The translations under genes were made by a program, and so were the position numbers. Of a stretch of DNA of 64,000 nt, positions 1-15,535 are shown piece by piece; position 1 is the first letter of the stretch, and each line of letters opens with the position of its first letter. The stretch lies in assembly GCF_019393635.1 (NCBI RefSeq), contig NC_057866.1, positions 817,001-881,000 on the forward strand, written 5' to 3'. The stretch comes from Dromiciops gliroides. Its lineage: Eukaryota; Chordata; Mammalia; Microbiotheria; Microbiotheriidae. Under the pieces are notes generated by a model. It worked only from the letters and a program-made list of their open reading frames with translations. It did not search any database and was not told where the DNA came from.

Positions 1-197
1 CAGAGCCTTCTGAAGGTCACCTTGAAAGTCCAAGCGTAGGCTTAGACAGGGACATATCCCCTTTCCCTCCTCCCCCATTATTTAGAGTAGGGCGCCCTGA
101 GCCTCTCCTCTTCCTCCTCCCCTAGAGGGCCCCTCCCTCTCTCCCCTGCACCCCATCAGCTCTGCATTGCACAGAGCCCAGGAGGGAAAAGCCTCAC

Positions 198-300
198 CAG
201 AACTCCAGGTGAAGGGAAAGAGGAGGAGGAGGAAGGGGAGACCAAGAACCCCCCTCCCCGTCGTCCCCGGGCTATTTTTAACCTCAGAATGACGTCATTA
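198..300 (-). promoter_or_regulatory. candidate minus-strand promoter and short first exon (possibly CEND1)
   Basis: On the minus strand a full palindromic CRE, TGACGTCA (290-297), is followed by an AT-rich TATA/MEF2-like box (TTAAAAATAG, about 272-281). About 75-80 bases further on is a good splice donor, TTCTG|GTGAGG, with the exon edge at 198. This spacing fits a TATA promoter with a short non-coding exon. In human the gene just beyond the 3' end of SLC25A22, on the same strand, is the neuronal gene CEND1. Its coding exon would lie left of this window. The CRE, box and donor are seen; the gene name is inferred from synteny only. Confidence 0.35.
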
Positions 301-1334
301 AACACAGAGCACCACGCCCGCCCCTCCCCCAGAGGTCCTGCCCCTCCCCCCTAGCCTGAAGAGCCCTGCCGGGTTTGATTCTCCCGTCCTGTTCTCTCCC
401 TCCACTACTGTGCTATGCAGATACAGCCAGCTTCGGCTGGGGTGGGGGGGTGGCTCATGAGGTCCAGTTGCCCTAGCCTGCTGCCTGAGGAGGAAGGAGG
501 ACCCCAGCCTCCAGCATCTCCCCTCTTCTTTTCTCATCCCAATGACCTTCAAGAAGGTGGTGCAGCCACTCAGCCCCCAAGAAGAGAAAACCCTTCTTTC
601 TCTTGACCCATAAATCCTGTAGTTTCCTCCCTCCCCCCCACTCGCTGGATCCTAGGTCCCAGACACCAGTCCCCACTTCCTTCCATCCCCACCAAGCAGG
701 ATTGAAAAGTCAGCTAAGGAATAGGGTGCTTACCAGGAATTGTCCTGGGGTCAGACCCAGTCAGCCTGATCCTCTCCAACCTTCCTGGTTGCTACCAGTC
801 TGCAAAGAGACAGGAGGGACGGGAGGAGGAGGAAGAGGATGGGGGCAGGGAAAAAGAATTTGGGAGTTTCCCACAATGCACCACTCCAGGGACCGGAGAG
901 GGTGGATCTGGGCTGGGCCTTTGGTCCAATGGGAGGCTGGAGGTGGGCCTTCTACTTCCCCGCCCCTTAGACAAAGACAGCTCCACCCACCCCAAAAGCC
1001 CCTGTGAAGCTAGAACTTCAGGACTCCCTCAGCCCTGGTACCCCAAGCTCCAGCTCCGGCTCCAACACAGGCCCAAGACAAGCTCATTGGAGCCCTAGCC
1101 TCATCTGATGAGTTGTATATCTGTGTCTATCTCTATACACACATATATGGAGGAATATATGTGAAGATGTATGTCTGTGTGTCTATTCTAAGTATATGTA
1201 AAATGATATGTGTGTGCACAGAACAGACACACGTATGTGGTTACATGTATGGAACATACATGTGCATTGTGGAATGTGTATAAATGTGTTTGTGCACACA
1301 TACATACAAATAAATCAATAAATGACTCCAGCTC

Positions 1335-1491
1335 GGGGCAGCTAGATGGCGCAGTGGTTAAAGCGCTGGCCCTGGAGTCAGGAAGACCTGAGTTCAAATC
1401 CAGCCTCAGACACTTAACACTTACTAGCTGTGTGACCCTGGGCAAGTCACTTAACCCCCATTGCCCCACAAAAACCAAACCAAAAAAAAAA
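1335..1491 (+). mobile_element. WSINE1-like tRNA/CORE-SINE
   Basis: The element starts GGGGCAGCTAG, carries pol III A-box-like (TGGCGCAGTGG) and B-box-like (GAGTTCAAATCC) motifs, has a MIR-type core (TGTGTGACCCTGGGCAAGTC) and ends in an A-rich tail. It is flanked by a perfect 14-bp target-site duplication, AATGACTCCAGCTC, at 1321-1334 and 1492-1505. The head and core together mark a tRNA-derived CORE-SINE; the perfect duplication suggests a young insertion. Confidence 0.9.
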
Positions 1492-2238
1492 AATGACTCC
1501 AGCTCCATTGTGAGCCAAACTCAATGCTAGGGGCCTCCTCGAAAAAGGTGCAGAGATGAACGAAGGGCAAGTTCTCATCTGAATCTGCTTCTCAGGCCAG
1601 AGAAGGAAGGAAGACTTGGGGCCGTGGTGGCAAATAATCAGAGCAGGAAGGGGGCATTGGGAGACACGTGGATATCTTAGAGCACTCAGTAAAGGAACAA
1701 AGTCCTGAACAGCCTGGCCCCCATTAGAAGACAGGGAACAGAGGGACCCCAGAGTTCAAAAGAAGGGTAGATTAGACTCCTTTGCCCCCCATGGACTTTG
1801 ATTCTATGGGAAAATTTTGCCCAGGATTGAGGGATAATTTTTTATTGAAATTAGAAATTTTTTATTGAAAATAGATTTCACAAAGAGCCCCGATTCTAAT
1901 AAGAAAAAAGGGGACTTGTCTGAAGAGAATAATGGGAGGACCAAGGACCCGACACCCAATGTGGATTTAGAAAGAACTATCAGGAAGATGGAGGAAAGGC
2001 CTGATATTGACCTAGGGGAGGAGAGCTGAGCAGAAGGGGTTGGAGCAATGGGCAGCCCATAGCCCCTGGCTCTTAGAGGGGGACTGTGGGAAAGAAGAGG
2101 CCCTAAGTGCATTTCAGAGGGACCTGGGGGCACTGATACAAGGTGCGGTGAGCAGAACCAGGGGAACATTGTACACAGTAACAGCAACATTGTGTGATGA
2201 TCAGCTGTGATAGACTTAGCTCTTCTCAGCAATACAAT

Positions 2239-2404
2239 GGGGGCAGCTAGGTGGCACAGTGGATAGGGCACCGACCCTGGATTCAGGAGGACCTGAGTTC
2301 AAACCCAGCCTCAGACACTTAACAATTACTAGCTGTGTGACCCTGGGCAAGTCACTTAACCCCAATAGCCTCACCCCCCCAAAAAAAAGAAAGAAAGAAA
2401 GAAA
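2239..2404 (+). mobile_element. WSINE1-like SINE inserted in older repeat
   Basis: It has the same tRNA-like head, MIR-type core and A-rich tail (AAAG repeats) as the copy at 1335. Flanks read AGCAATACAATG and AGCAATGCAATG, an imperfect target-site duplication. Confidence 0.88.
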
Positions 2405-2705
2405 AGCAATGCAATGATCTGAGACAATTCCGAAGGACTCAAGATGGAAAATGTTCTCTGCACCCACAGAAAGAACTATAGAGTCTGAATGCAGATGGAA
2501 GGAGACGATTTTCACTGTTTTGTTTCATTTTTTGTTTTTTCTTTCTCATGATTGTCTCTCTGATTCTTCTTTTATAACATGACTAATGTGGAAAAATATT
2601 TAACATGATTGTAAAGGATACCTTCGATTGTTTGCTGTGTTGGGGAGGAGAGGGAAGGAGGGAGAAAATTTGGAACTCAAAAATCTTACAAAAATGAATG
2701 TTGTA

Positions 2706-2862
2706 GGGCAGCTAAGTGGCACAGTGGATAGAGCACTGGCCCTGGATTCAGGAGGACCTGAGTTCAAATCTGGTCTCAGACACTTGACACTTACTAGCTG
2801 TGTGACCCTGGGCAAGTCACTTAACCCCCATTGCCCCGCAAAAAAAGAAAGAAAGAAAGAAA
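2706..2862 (+). mobile_element. WSINE1-like SINE inserted in older repeat
   Basis: The full-length SINE starts GGGCAGCTAAGTGGC and has an (AAAG)n-type tail. It interrupts the same repeat as the SINE at 2239; repeat sequence resumes after the tail. Confidence 0.88.
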
Positions 2863-3384
2863 ACTATCATTACATGTAATTAAAAAAAATACTATTAAGT
2901 AAAAAAACAAATAGGCCCTAAGAAGATAGGGAGGCCCCTGCTCTGAAAGCAACCACAGAAAGAAAACCAAGTGGGCTAAGTATAAGAACAAAAATGTCCA
3001 ACTGGGAGCTGACAGCCAAGATAAGTAAGGTGAGAGAAAGTGGGTCTCTGAGCTGCCCTGCATAAACTGGGAGTCATTGGCCCATCTGAACTATATTTTC
3101 AGGCCCTGAAAAAATGGACAGAGATGTGTTAGCTGAGCTTTGGTCAGGGATATTTGAAAGAGCATGGGAAATGGGAGATGAACCCCAAAACTAGAAAAGG
3201 GGAAATTATATACACATTTTGGAGAGGAAGAGACTGGAGTCTTCAAAATATAGGTCGGTGAGCTTGACTTTGAGTCCTGGGAACATTATTGAATAGATAA
3301 GTAAAGGGTTGGTTGGTGAATAACATGGAAGGAAGGGAGAGGGGGAGGGAGGGAGGGAGGAAGCAGACATATAAGTGCCTAGTA

Positions 3385-3555
3385 TATGTCAGGTACTGTC
3401 CTAAGCACTTTATAAACCCTAGGAGGTAGGGGCCATTATTCTCACCATTTTACAGTTGAGGAAACTAAGGCAGAGAGAAGTTTAAGTGACCTATTCAGCA
3501 CAATTTAGCTAGTGTCTGAGACTGAAATTGAACTCAGGTCTTTCTGAGTCCAGGC
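3385..3555 (-). repeat. MIR-like repeat remnant
   Basis: It contains the reverse-orientation MIR block (ATTTTACAGTTGAGGAAACT ... AAGTGACCTATTCAGC ... TTGAACTCAGGTCTTTCTGA), which is typical of old mammalian MIR copies. Confidence 0.55.
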
Positions 3556-3631
3556 TCAGCGATTACAGCAATTCCCCAAACCAAGCAGGGTTTCCTGAAG
3601 CGCCAGGCATCCTGGACTGATCTCCTTTCCC

Positions 3632-3784
3632 TTTTTTTTTTTTTTTTTTTGCGGGGCAATGAGGTTAAGTGACTTGCCCAGGGTCACACAGCTAGTATGT
3701 GTCAAGTGTCTGAGGCCGGATTTGAACTCAGGTACTCCTGAATCCAGGGCCGGTGCTCTGTCCACTGCACCACCTAGCTGCCCC
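3632..3784 (-). mobile_element. WSINE1-like SINE
   Basis: A poly-T start is followed by the reverse complement of the SINE, ending CACCTAGCTGCCCC. Flanks TCTCCTTTCCC and TCTCATTTCC look like an imperfect target-site duplication. Confidence 0.88.
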
Positions 3785-4059
3785 TCTCATTTCCTTTTTA
3801 ATGGGGTTCTCAATTTCATAGATCAGGGGAGCTGTGCAGGTATACTCTGCCTTTACCTTAGCAAAGCATTAGATAAAATATCTCACACTATATTTTCATG
3901 TGCAAACATGGAGAGATGTGACCGACGACGCACTGATTGCATTAGATAGATTGGGAGCTGGCTGGATATTCAGACCCAAAGAACGGATGGGTCATCCGTG
4001 ATTTATGCCAACTGCATTAATATAAATACATGAATTTATGGTTTATTTGACCCTAATAA

Positions 4060-4224
4060 GGGGCAGCTAGGTGGTACAGTGGACAAAGCACCAGCCCTGG
4101 ATTCAGGAGGACCTGAGTTCAAATCTGGCCTCAGACACTTGACACTTACTAGCTGTGTAACCCTGGGCAAGTCACTTAACCCTCACTGCCCCGCTAAAAA
4201 TAAAATAAAATAAAATAAAAAACA
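4060..4224 (+). mobile_element. WSINE1-like SINE
   Basis: A full-length copy with an (AAAAT)n-like tail. A perfect 11-bp target-site duplication, ACCCTAATAAG, lies at 4050-4060 and 4225-4235. Confidence 0.9.
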
Positions 4225-4387
4225 ACCCTAATAAGACCTGCTGGTTATGGCTCCAGGGATCTGTGCTTGCATTTCACCTGCTTTTCCAATGGATTGGATA
4301 AAGATGTTGATGGTGCAGGGACACCAGCCTGGGAAGGCTGCTGCTAACACATGAGAATGGAGAGACAGTCTCCAAAGGGAGTTTCTT

Positions 4388-4559
4388 TTTTTTGTTTGTT
4401 TTTTTTTGTTGTTTTTTTAGTGAGGCAATTGGGGTTAAGTGACTTGCCCAGGGTCACACAGCTAGTAAGTGTGTGTTAAGTGTCTGAGGCCGGATTTGAA
4501 CTCAGGTACTCCTGAATTCAGGGCCAGTGCTCTATCCACTGCGCCACCTAGCTGCCCCA
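4388..4559 (-). mobile_element. WSINE1-like SINE
   Basis: Reverse orientation, poly-T start, ending GCGCCACCTAGCTGCCCC. A perfect 16-bp duplication, CCAAAGGGAGTTTCTT, flanks it at 4372-4387 and 4560-4575. It interrupts the CR1-like element. Confidence 0.92.
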
Positions 4560-5288
4560 CCAAAGGGAGTTTCTTGAGCTGAATCATAGAATAACATGCA
4601 ACTCCAAAGAAACGTGGCCCACCCCAGCTTTGGGCTCAAGAAATCAACTCCCCAGTGGAAGGGAGGCTCTCTGCTGTTCTGAAAAGCACCAACTCTGGCT
4701 CTTGGCGGGTTGAGAAGGTGGCTCTGCTTTCCACTGCCTGGGTCAGGGCAGACCACACTTGGTGTATGTGTTGGCTCCTGGGCACTCTCAGGAGGATGTT
4801 GATAAGCTGGAAGCCACACAGGGGAAGGCGGGATGGGAGAGGGGAACCTGGGGGGAGCACCAGTTGAAGGAATCGGAGGTGCTCAGCTTGGAGAAGACCC
4901 ACAGATAACATGATGGTCAGTTGCTCAGATCTGAAGGGCTATCCTAGGAGGAGGGATCAGCCTGGCCCTGTTCATCCTCAGAGCGCAGAGGAGGGAGGGA
5001 GAGGGAGGCCGAGTTGCAGACAAAATGAGGCCAGAGGTTGGTGAAGGCTTCCAAACAATGCAAGGGGCCGCCAGGGGGTGGGGGTTCTCGAGAGCAGCCG
5101 GAGGACCCCTTGTCCCATGGGTGGCAGGCAGGATCTTTCACTAGAGGCTGCAGGGATGATTTCCAGCTTGGAGACCCAGGGATTCTCGACCCCTGACTTG
5201 CTACCTGACTCTAGGTGCCACATTTTCCTCTCTGGGTTTCAGGCTGTGGGACAGAAGACTCTGCTGACCCCAAGCCCTCCTGGATTTC

Positions 5289-5450
5289 TTTTTTTTGTTG
5301 TTTTTACAGTGCAATGAGGGTTAAGTGACTTCCCAGGAACACACAGCTATTAAGTGTCAAGTGTCTGAGGCCGGATTTTAACTCAGATCCTCCTGAATCC
5401 AGGGCCGGAGCTTTATCCACTGCACCACCTAGCTGCTGCCCCCCCCCCCC
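5289..5450 (-). mobile_element. WSINE1-like SINE, more diverged
   Basis: Reverse-oriented SINE with extra changes and a C-run at its head end. Flanks CCTGGATTTCTT and CCTGGACTTCTT are a one-mismatch duplication. Confidence 0.85.
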
Positions 5451-5949
5451 CACCTCCTGGACTTCTTAGGAGAAGGCAGGCTTCATTCCCTAAGAGTTCA
5501 CCCTGGTTAGGGAGGTCACTGAATAATCAGGATGAATTATTCAGGGGCACTGACATAGCATCCTGTGACCTGCAAAGAGCTGTCTCCCCAGTGTCTTAGG
5601 GCCAGACACTACTAGTTATCAGGGGTGGACAGGGGAGAGGTGCAGGGACTCCTGCCTCCTTGTTCTACCTTCCCCAAAACACATCCTGGGATGTGTTCCA
5701 CAACCAAAGAACAGGGACATCTGAAAAGGGTTGCGGAAGGAGGCCTCAGATTATTAATCCGTTTTACCGATGGGGGACGCTGAAGCCCAGAATAAACCAG
5801 GGGCTTTCCTGAGATCTCGTGACCAGTAAGTGGCAGAGGAAGTCCTGCATCCCCAGACAAGCCTTTACAGCATTGACCATGCCTAAACAGGAAGCTGGGT
5901 CCCTCTATCCATTGCCAGCCCCCCCCCTCCCCGAGTTCAATCCAGAGGA

Positions 5950-7694
5950 GTCGACTTAGAATATTTATTTCTTTATTCTCTTACATGACAAGACACAAAA
6001 ATTACAACTTTTTAAAACTCTTGTTCAGAAGGAAAAAAAATATACTTCTGTAAGCAGCAGCTTTGGAAAGTACAGGTTTGTCCAGGATTTGATTCTACCA
6101 CCAATGGGCAAAGAAGGGCAGAGATCTGTCCCAGGCCCAGCTGCTTTCTGGTGCCCTAATTAGCAACAGCTCCCACGGGCAGTCAGCCTCAGGAGTAGGC
6201 TCCTAGGCACTGGGGTGGGGGCCCAAATTAGTGTCACTGAGGTTCATCCCCCAAACCCCTCTAATCAGCCAGGGGACAGGCACAGCAGCCTCCTTTTAGG
6301 GGACCATCAAACCCCAGCACTTTCTGGTTTGGTGGAGGGGCAGGGCACAGGCTACTTAAGCTAGCTGGATTCATTGGAGTGGGAAGAGAGCTGCCCCAGA
6401 CCTTCTGAAGCCTACCTACTCAGGGCCCCCAAATGGCCCCCCATTCCCGTGGCTGGGAGAACCAGGTGACCAGCCTCTCCTAGTGGGCACCAATTGGGAA
6501 GGGGAGATACGACAAGGTCTTCAGGTGGTCCCAGGCCCTGCTAGGAATCCAGAGGGAGGAAGGAATAAGGGGACAGGGCTCAGGACGGCCCTTCCTTAAG
6601 GTCCCCTCACTCAACTCCCTTGGGATACAGAGTCACTGGCCCAAGATTCAGCTCAAGACTGAGGGAGGGGAAGGGAAGCCCCTTCTCTGTGTTCTCAGGA
6701 CTTGGGGATCCTGTGGCATTCTCCCATTTCCCAACATACACACACAACACGCACACACACACTATAGTCAGACACAAGAACATACCAACACTACACATAA
6801 CTCCACACAGAAACAACACTTGGGGACACCCCCCCCCAACCATTTTGTGGCCCTGCCCCCTCAGGGCCTCTGGGAAGACAGGGAAGGACTCTGCCCATTC
6901 TGGGGCCAGTGAGTTCTAGAATCTCTCCTGTACAATGCCACCAGGGACCTCAGGGGCTGGGGGGTTGGAAGAGGCCACGTCCAGGCAAAATCTCCTCCAG
7001 TAGAGGAAGAAAGGAAGGAGGAACAAGATGCTTCAGCAAACAAATCCTGGCTCCTGGTTAGGGGTCCCTGGGGACTAGAAAGCCGGGACCCTCAGAGCAG
7101 CAAAATACCTTCGAGACCCTGATTGGTGGGGGAGGGAGAAGCTAAGACATCCCCCCATGCCCCTAGAAGAACAAACAGACCAGAGGCAAGGGGATGGACG
7201 GACATACAGACCTGTGGGAGCTGGTAGAGGCAGTGCCAGACCCACCCCTGACCCCACAGTTGATGCCACTCCCCCTCAGGGCTCTGGGCAATAAATAGGT
7301 TTGTGCCTGGCCCTCTCCACAGAGCTTGGACTGAGGAGGGGGTCCCATGCCCTGGGACCCTGCCAGGTAGGGCCTGGGGCAGTAACCAGTGATCTCCCCC
7401 CTGCCTGAGGCCAGCTCAGAGAGGGGGAGGGGAAGCAGACCCACAAGGTCTCTGGGGGTCAGGGGACTAAGGAATGTAATGGTCTCTATTTTCTTCATAA
7501 ATAAAAAATTGATCCCAGTCACTGTGGGGGGGAGGGGCTTCCCTGGCTCCCTCCCACCCCTGCCACGCCAAGGCTGCCTGGGGGGGCCTTACTGCCCCCA
7601 GCACTGAGTCCTCTCCTTCCAGGCTTCCTCCTATTCCTAGGGTGGGGTCTCCCAGAGGGTGATGGGTGGGGGCTGGGGCCAGGCTGGAAGGGGC
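5950..7694 (-). other. SLC25A22: SLC25A22 3' UTR with poly(A) signals
   Basis: Minus-strand sequence after the stop codon (7695-7697) runs to two AATAAA signals seen as TTTATT at 5972-5977 and 5964-5969. Cleavage is expected at about 5945-5955, which gives a 3' UTR of about 1.74 kb. A CA-rich stretch (6738-6765) lies inside it. No SINE is seen in the UTR. The extent is inferred from the signals, not from transcripts. Confidence 0.65.
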
Positions 7695-12203
<4,509 letters not shown>

Positions 12204-12794
12204 TTAATGCAGCCTCAAGCAGAGATAGAAAGAGGCAGATGGTGTGAACTTTCTGGCAGCTGCTGCCACCTTGAATTCTGTCCTGGGAGAAGGGCACAAA
12301 GGAAATGAGCCGGACTTGCTCACAGAGCCAGTCTCAGTGTGTGTGCCCGCCGCCTCCCCTAGGGGACAGCACGCATGCAGGCTCTGGGCTAGCGGAGATG
12401 CCTGGCGGAGGCTTCAGGTCCTTGGAGGAGGGGCCCCCAGGTCCCCACCCAATCAGCCCCTCTCCTTCTACACCCACGGGGCTCCCAGCTGCTCTTAAAG
12501 GGCCAGGCCAGTATCTCCCGCCAGTGCATCCTCCGCTGCAGCATCTCAGTCTCTAGATTTAAAGGGCCAGTATCAACCTAAGAGGCAGAGCCTGCTTCTC
12601 TCCCTGGGACTCCTCTGCACCCCTCATCCCTTGGCCCTTGTGCCACCCTTGTCTACCGGTCCCTAGAGAAAAAGTACTCCAGAAGGACCTGGGAAGCAGG
12701 CCGGCTCAATCTCCCATCCAGCAGGAGCTGGGACATTCCCTCCCTGACATGGAGGGCGTTAGGACCAAGATGGCCACTGCAAGTCGGGAGGGTG

Positions 12795-12970
12795 GGGGAA
12801 TGTGATGCTGTAGGGGAAAGAACTCTGCATTCGGAGTCTAAGGGCCTGGATTCAAATCCAAGCCGCGCTACTTACAAGCTGTGTGACCTTGGGCTAGTCA
12901 CTTCACCACTCTGGGCTTCCAACTCCCCACCTGTAAAACGAAGAGGTTTGATCAGATGCTCCCCGGGACC
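12795..12970 (+). repeat. MIR
   Basis: Contains a GATTCAAATCC B-box, the MIR core (AAGCTGTGTGACCTTGGGC) and the downstream CCACCTGTAAAACGAAG segment. Old mammalian-wide SINE in the SLC25A22 5' intron. Confidence 0.75.
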
Positions 12971-13434
12971 CTCTCCGATTAGAATCCTGCCTACAATGGC
13001 TCCATCCCTCCCTCCAGGCTGACTTCAGCCCCTCCCTGGAGGGACTGGAGGCTGTCCAGAAATGAGAGGTGAGAGGCTGGCTAAGAGTCTTCGAGGAGTG
13101 GAGGATGTGGGGCGAGCGGACCGCCGATGCTTGGGCCAGAGGCTCTCTTTTCATCTCCAGGATCTTGAGCTGAGCCTCCCTGCCCAGGGCTCCCCTCACT
13201 ACCTGTGGGCACTGGAGCCTAGGCTCTCCCCTACTGCCCCCTCTAGCCCTGTGACTGGCCCAGGGCCCGGGGTCAGATCAAGCCCCTCCCCCCCAACCCT
13301 CGCCCTCCCGGCCCTATGCCCAGATCCACAAATGCATCCTCACATTCCCATCTGCACGCAGCACCTTCTGGGAAATGTCCCAAAGCTCTTTGAAAGTCCC
13401 ACAATCAGTGTGGGGCCAGTGGGAAAAAAGCCCT

Positions 13435-13600
13435 GGCCGGAGAGCCAAGACATTTGGCTCTACTCCAAGTTTGTCCACTGGCTTCCTGTGTCACCTTGGG
13501 GAAGTCACCTTTCCTCTCTGGTCTCAGTTTCCCCAATGGTAAAATGAGGGAAACTGGACTAAATGATGTGCCCGAGCCTTTGTGGCTCTAGCACTTGGAG
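13435..13600 (+). repeat. MIR
   Basis: MIR core and 3' part are visible (TGTGTCACCTTGGGGAAGTC ... CTCAGTTTCCCCAATGGTA AAATGAGG). Confidence 0.7.
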
Positions 13601-14079
13601 GGAAGAAGAAACAGATCAAGCTGCAGATATGGGGAATTGCGAACCAGACCGTTCCCCATCCCGGGCCGGGTCTGCGGCCACCCTGCACTCTCTACTTATC
13701 TGCGCTGAGGAGGGATCTTATTCGATCGATCTGCTGAGCTGCCCCTTCCCTCCCAAAGGGAAGGCTCCAATGAGCCTGGCTTCCCCTGGCCACTCGCCGC
13801 CAAGCCTGCCTCCTGTCCCTGTGTCGGCGCCTCCCTCCCGCACAGCCCCCCTCTGCAGCCCGAGGGCAGACAGCTGTCCTTTACCTGGCTTTCCGGGGGC
13901 AGTTGGCAGCAGGGACTGGAGGTGCACAAAGGTCCCCCCGCCCCATGGATCCTCCCCTTCCCCCACCCCAGCTGTCTGCTCGCCCAGCCGCCCGGGGCCC
14001 CACAATATCCCGAGGCTGCTCTGCGCCCGCTCCGTCCAGGCTCGGGCCAGCCCTCCTACCTGCGATCCAGCCCTCTTAC

Positions 14080-14140
14080 CTGCCCTCCGAGCCCTCCGGC
14101 TGCAGCTAAGCCTCCAGCTCAGCTAGACCAAGGAGATAAA
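14080..14140 (-). promoter_or_regulatory. SLC25A22: candidate alternative SLC25A22 first exon
   Basis: A GC-rich minus-strand segment ends in a strong donor, GGGCAG|GTAAGAG (exon edge 14080). Another usable donor, TCGCAG|GTAGGAG, lies just downstream at about 14060, and a third, AGCCAG|GTAAAGG, near 13890. The donors lie 1.7-1.9 kb upstream of the coding start exon in a CpG-rich patch. They fit a proximal promoter and non-coding first exon joined to the exon holding ATG 12201. No transcript evidence is available here. Confidence 0.4.
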
Positions 14141-15279
14141 GGCCGGCGGGCCCGGGGGAGGGGCGGCCCTGGCGGCGCCCATTGGTCACGGAGCCTGGGG
14201 GCGGGACGGCCCTGGGGAAAGGGCGGGGCAACACTTTCTCTTTCGTTTCTGCTGGGGGGGGGTAGTGAAGGGGGTCAGGGGCCAAGGATTCGGGTCTTTC
14301 ACTCCAGCGCCGATCCAGTCCCCCTCCCGCCCCCAGGGGTTACTGCCCCCCCCCCCATCTCCGACTCCGGGCTTCTAAGTCACTGCGGAGCCGGACCCTG
14401 ACCCCGGCGGGGGTGGTGGTGGGTGGTGGAGCACGACAGGGGCTCTGAAAGGCGGGCAATTGGGCCAAAGGGGAACCAGCAGGGCTGGGCCTTGGTGCGC
14501 TCCGCCTCGGGCCGAGACCTCGGTTCAAATCCCACCTAGGACACCAGCTGTGGGACCAAGTCCAAGTCCCCTCCCCTCTCCAGCCAGGAGGGCGAACTCC
14601 CAACGCGTTAGCTCTGGAAATACGGTGGAAATAGGGCTTTGGGAGCTCGCTGGCCAAAGGCGGAGAGTTGGGGCTGGGGGCACCTCAATTCCTTAGCTAA
14701 CATTCGTCGTGCCCAGTGGGCAAGGCAGGGAAGGCTGATCCGGCGCCGCCCGGGGGACACATCTGGCTTTCTCCCATCAGCGGGCTCCTCGTTTTGCGGA
14801 AGGAAACCCAGGATGGGGACGGGGAAGGGGCTGGCCCGAGGACAGCCCTGAATCGGTGGGGAACTCCGACGAGCATCTTGGGACCTCGGGCCTTTTCCTC
14901 TGCGCTCGCTTCTATTGGTGGGAGCAGCTGCCCGGGCTCCCACCCTTTAATAATAATACTGAGAACAAAGCTACCATCGATAAAGGGGATCCGGGCTGTA
15001 AAGGGTGGACAAGATGTTTCAGGGTCTCTCTCCGGCCCAACTCCTAAGTTTAAGGAGGCCGCTGGTGCGCACGAAGAGGACCAGAGGGGGGTCTAGGTCA
15101 CAGGAGGCTGGATGGAGGAACTAGGGGTGTTGGGCCTGAAGAAGAGAAGACCAGGCCTGAGCAAGTCACAAGGCGAGTCCCCATGTGGAAGGACTGATGG
15201 GGGGGGCAGGGTTCAAGGATGGGGGAAGATGCAGGCCCCAGGAGGGCTGTGGCCTAGTGCTTGAATGCCTGGCTGTTTA

Positions 15280-15535
15280 GGGGTGTGTGTGTGTGTGTAC
15301 ATATGTGTGTGGTATCTCTCTGTGTGCGTGTGTGTGTACATGCGTGTGTATGTGTGGTGTCTCTGTGTGTACATATGTGTGTGGTGTCTCTCTGTGTGCA
15401 TGTGTGGTGTCTGTGTGTGTACATATGTGGGTGGGTATGGTATCTTGTGTGGTATGTGTATGTGTGGTATCTGTGTCTGTGTGTACATGTGTGGGGGTAT
15501 GTGTGTCTGTGGTGTCTGTATGAGAGAGAGACAAA
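15280..15535 (+). repeat. (TG)n-rich microsatellite
   Basis: About 250 bases of imperfect TG repeats with interspersed TGTACATATG and GGTGTCTCTGTG units, inside the SLC25A22 5' intron region. Confidence 0.9.

Larger units (their letters stand above)
2137..2903 (+). repeat. abundant marsupial interspersed repeat, split by two SINEs
   Basis: Segments at about 2137-2238, 2405-2705 and 2863-2903 form one continuous older element ending in an A-rich tail (TTACATGTAATTAAAAAAAA). A second copy lies in reverse orientation at about 47345-47800, which confirms a dispersed repeat. SINEs sit at 2239 and 2706. The family is not assigned with certainty; the A-rich end suggests non-LTR retroposition. Confidence 0.6.
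3160..5260 (+). mobile_element. CR1/L3-like LINE remnant, interrupted by SINEs
   Basis: A degraded plus-strand LINE is recognised from reverse-transcriptase-like peptide remnants near 3855-3960 (LSKALDKISH, then MERCDRR, then a TQRTDGS-like part). These resemble the CR1-clade DLSKAFDxVSH...MERCG block. A 3' portion near 4860-4930 resembles the CR1 end region (LEKTHR-type text and ATCTGAAGGGCTAT). SINEs interrupt it at 3632, 4060 and 4388, and a reverse MIR-like stretch lies at 3385-3555. The coding frame is not open. The boundaries are approximate. Confidence 0.5.

Noticed and set aside
1188-1530. Recurrent peptides such as LPRVTQLVSVKCLRLDLNSG in many short frames
   Set aside because: These are translations of the WSINE1-like SINE on either strand, not genes.
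13563-14126. Open frame of 187 codons on the plus strand
   Set aside because: It lies in GC-rich sequence antisense to the SLC25A22 5' region. No homology is recognised and no splice context supports it.
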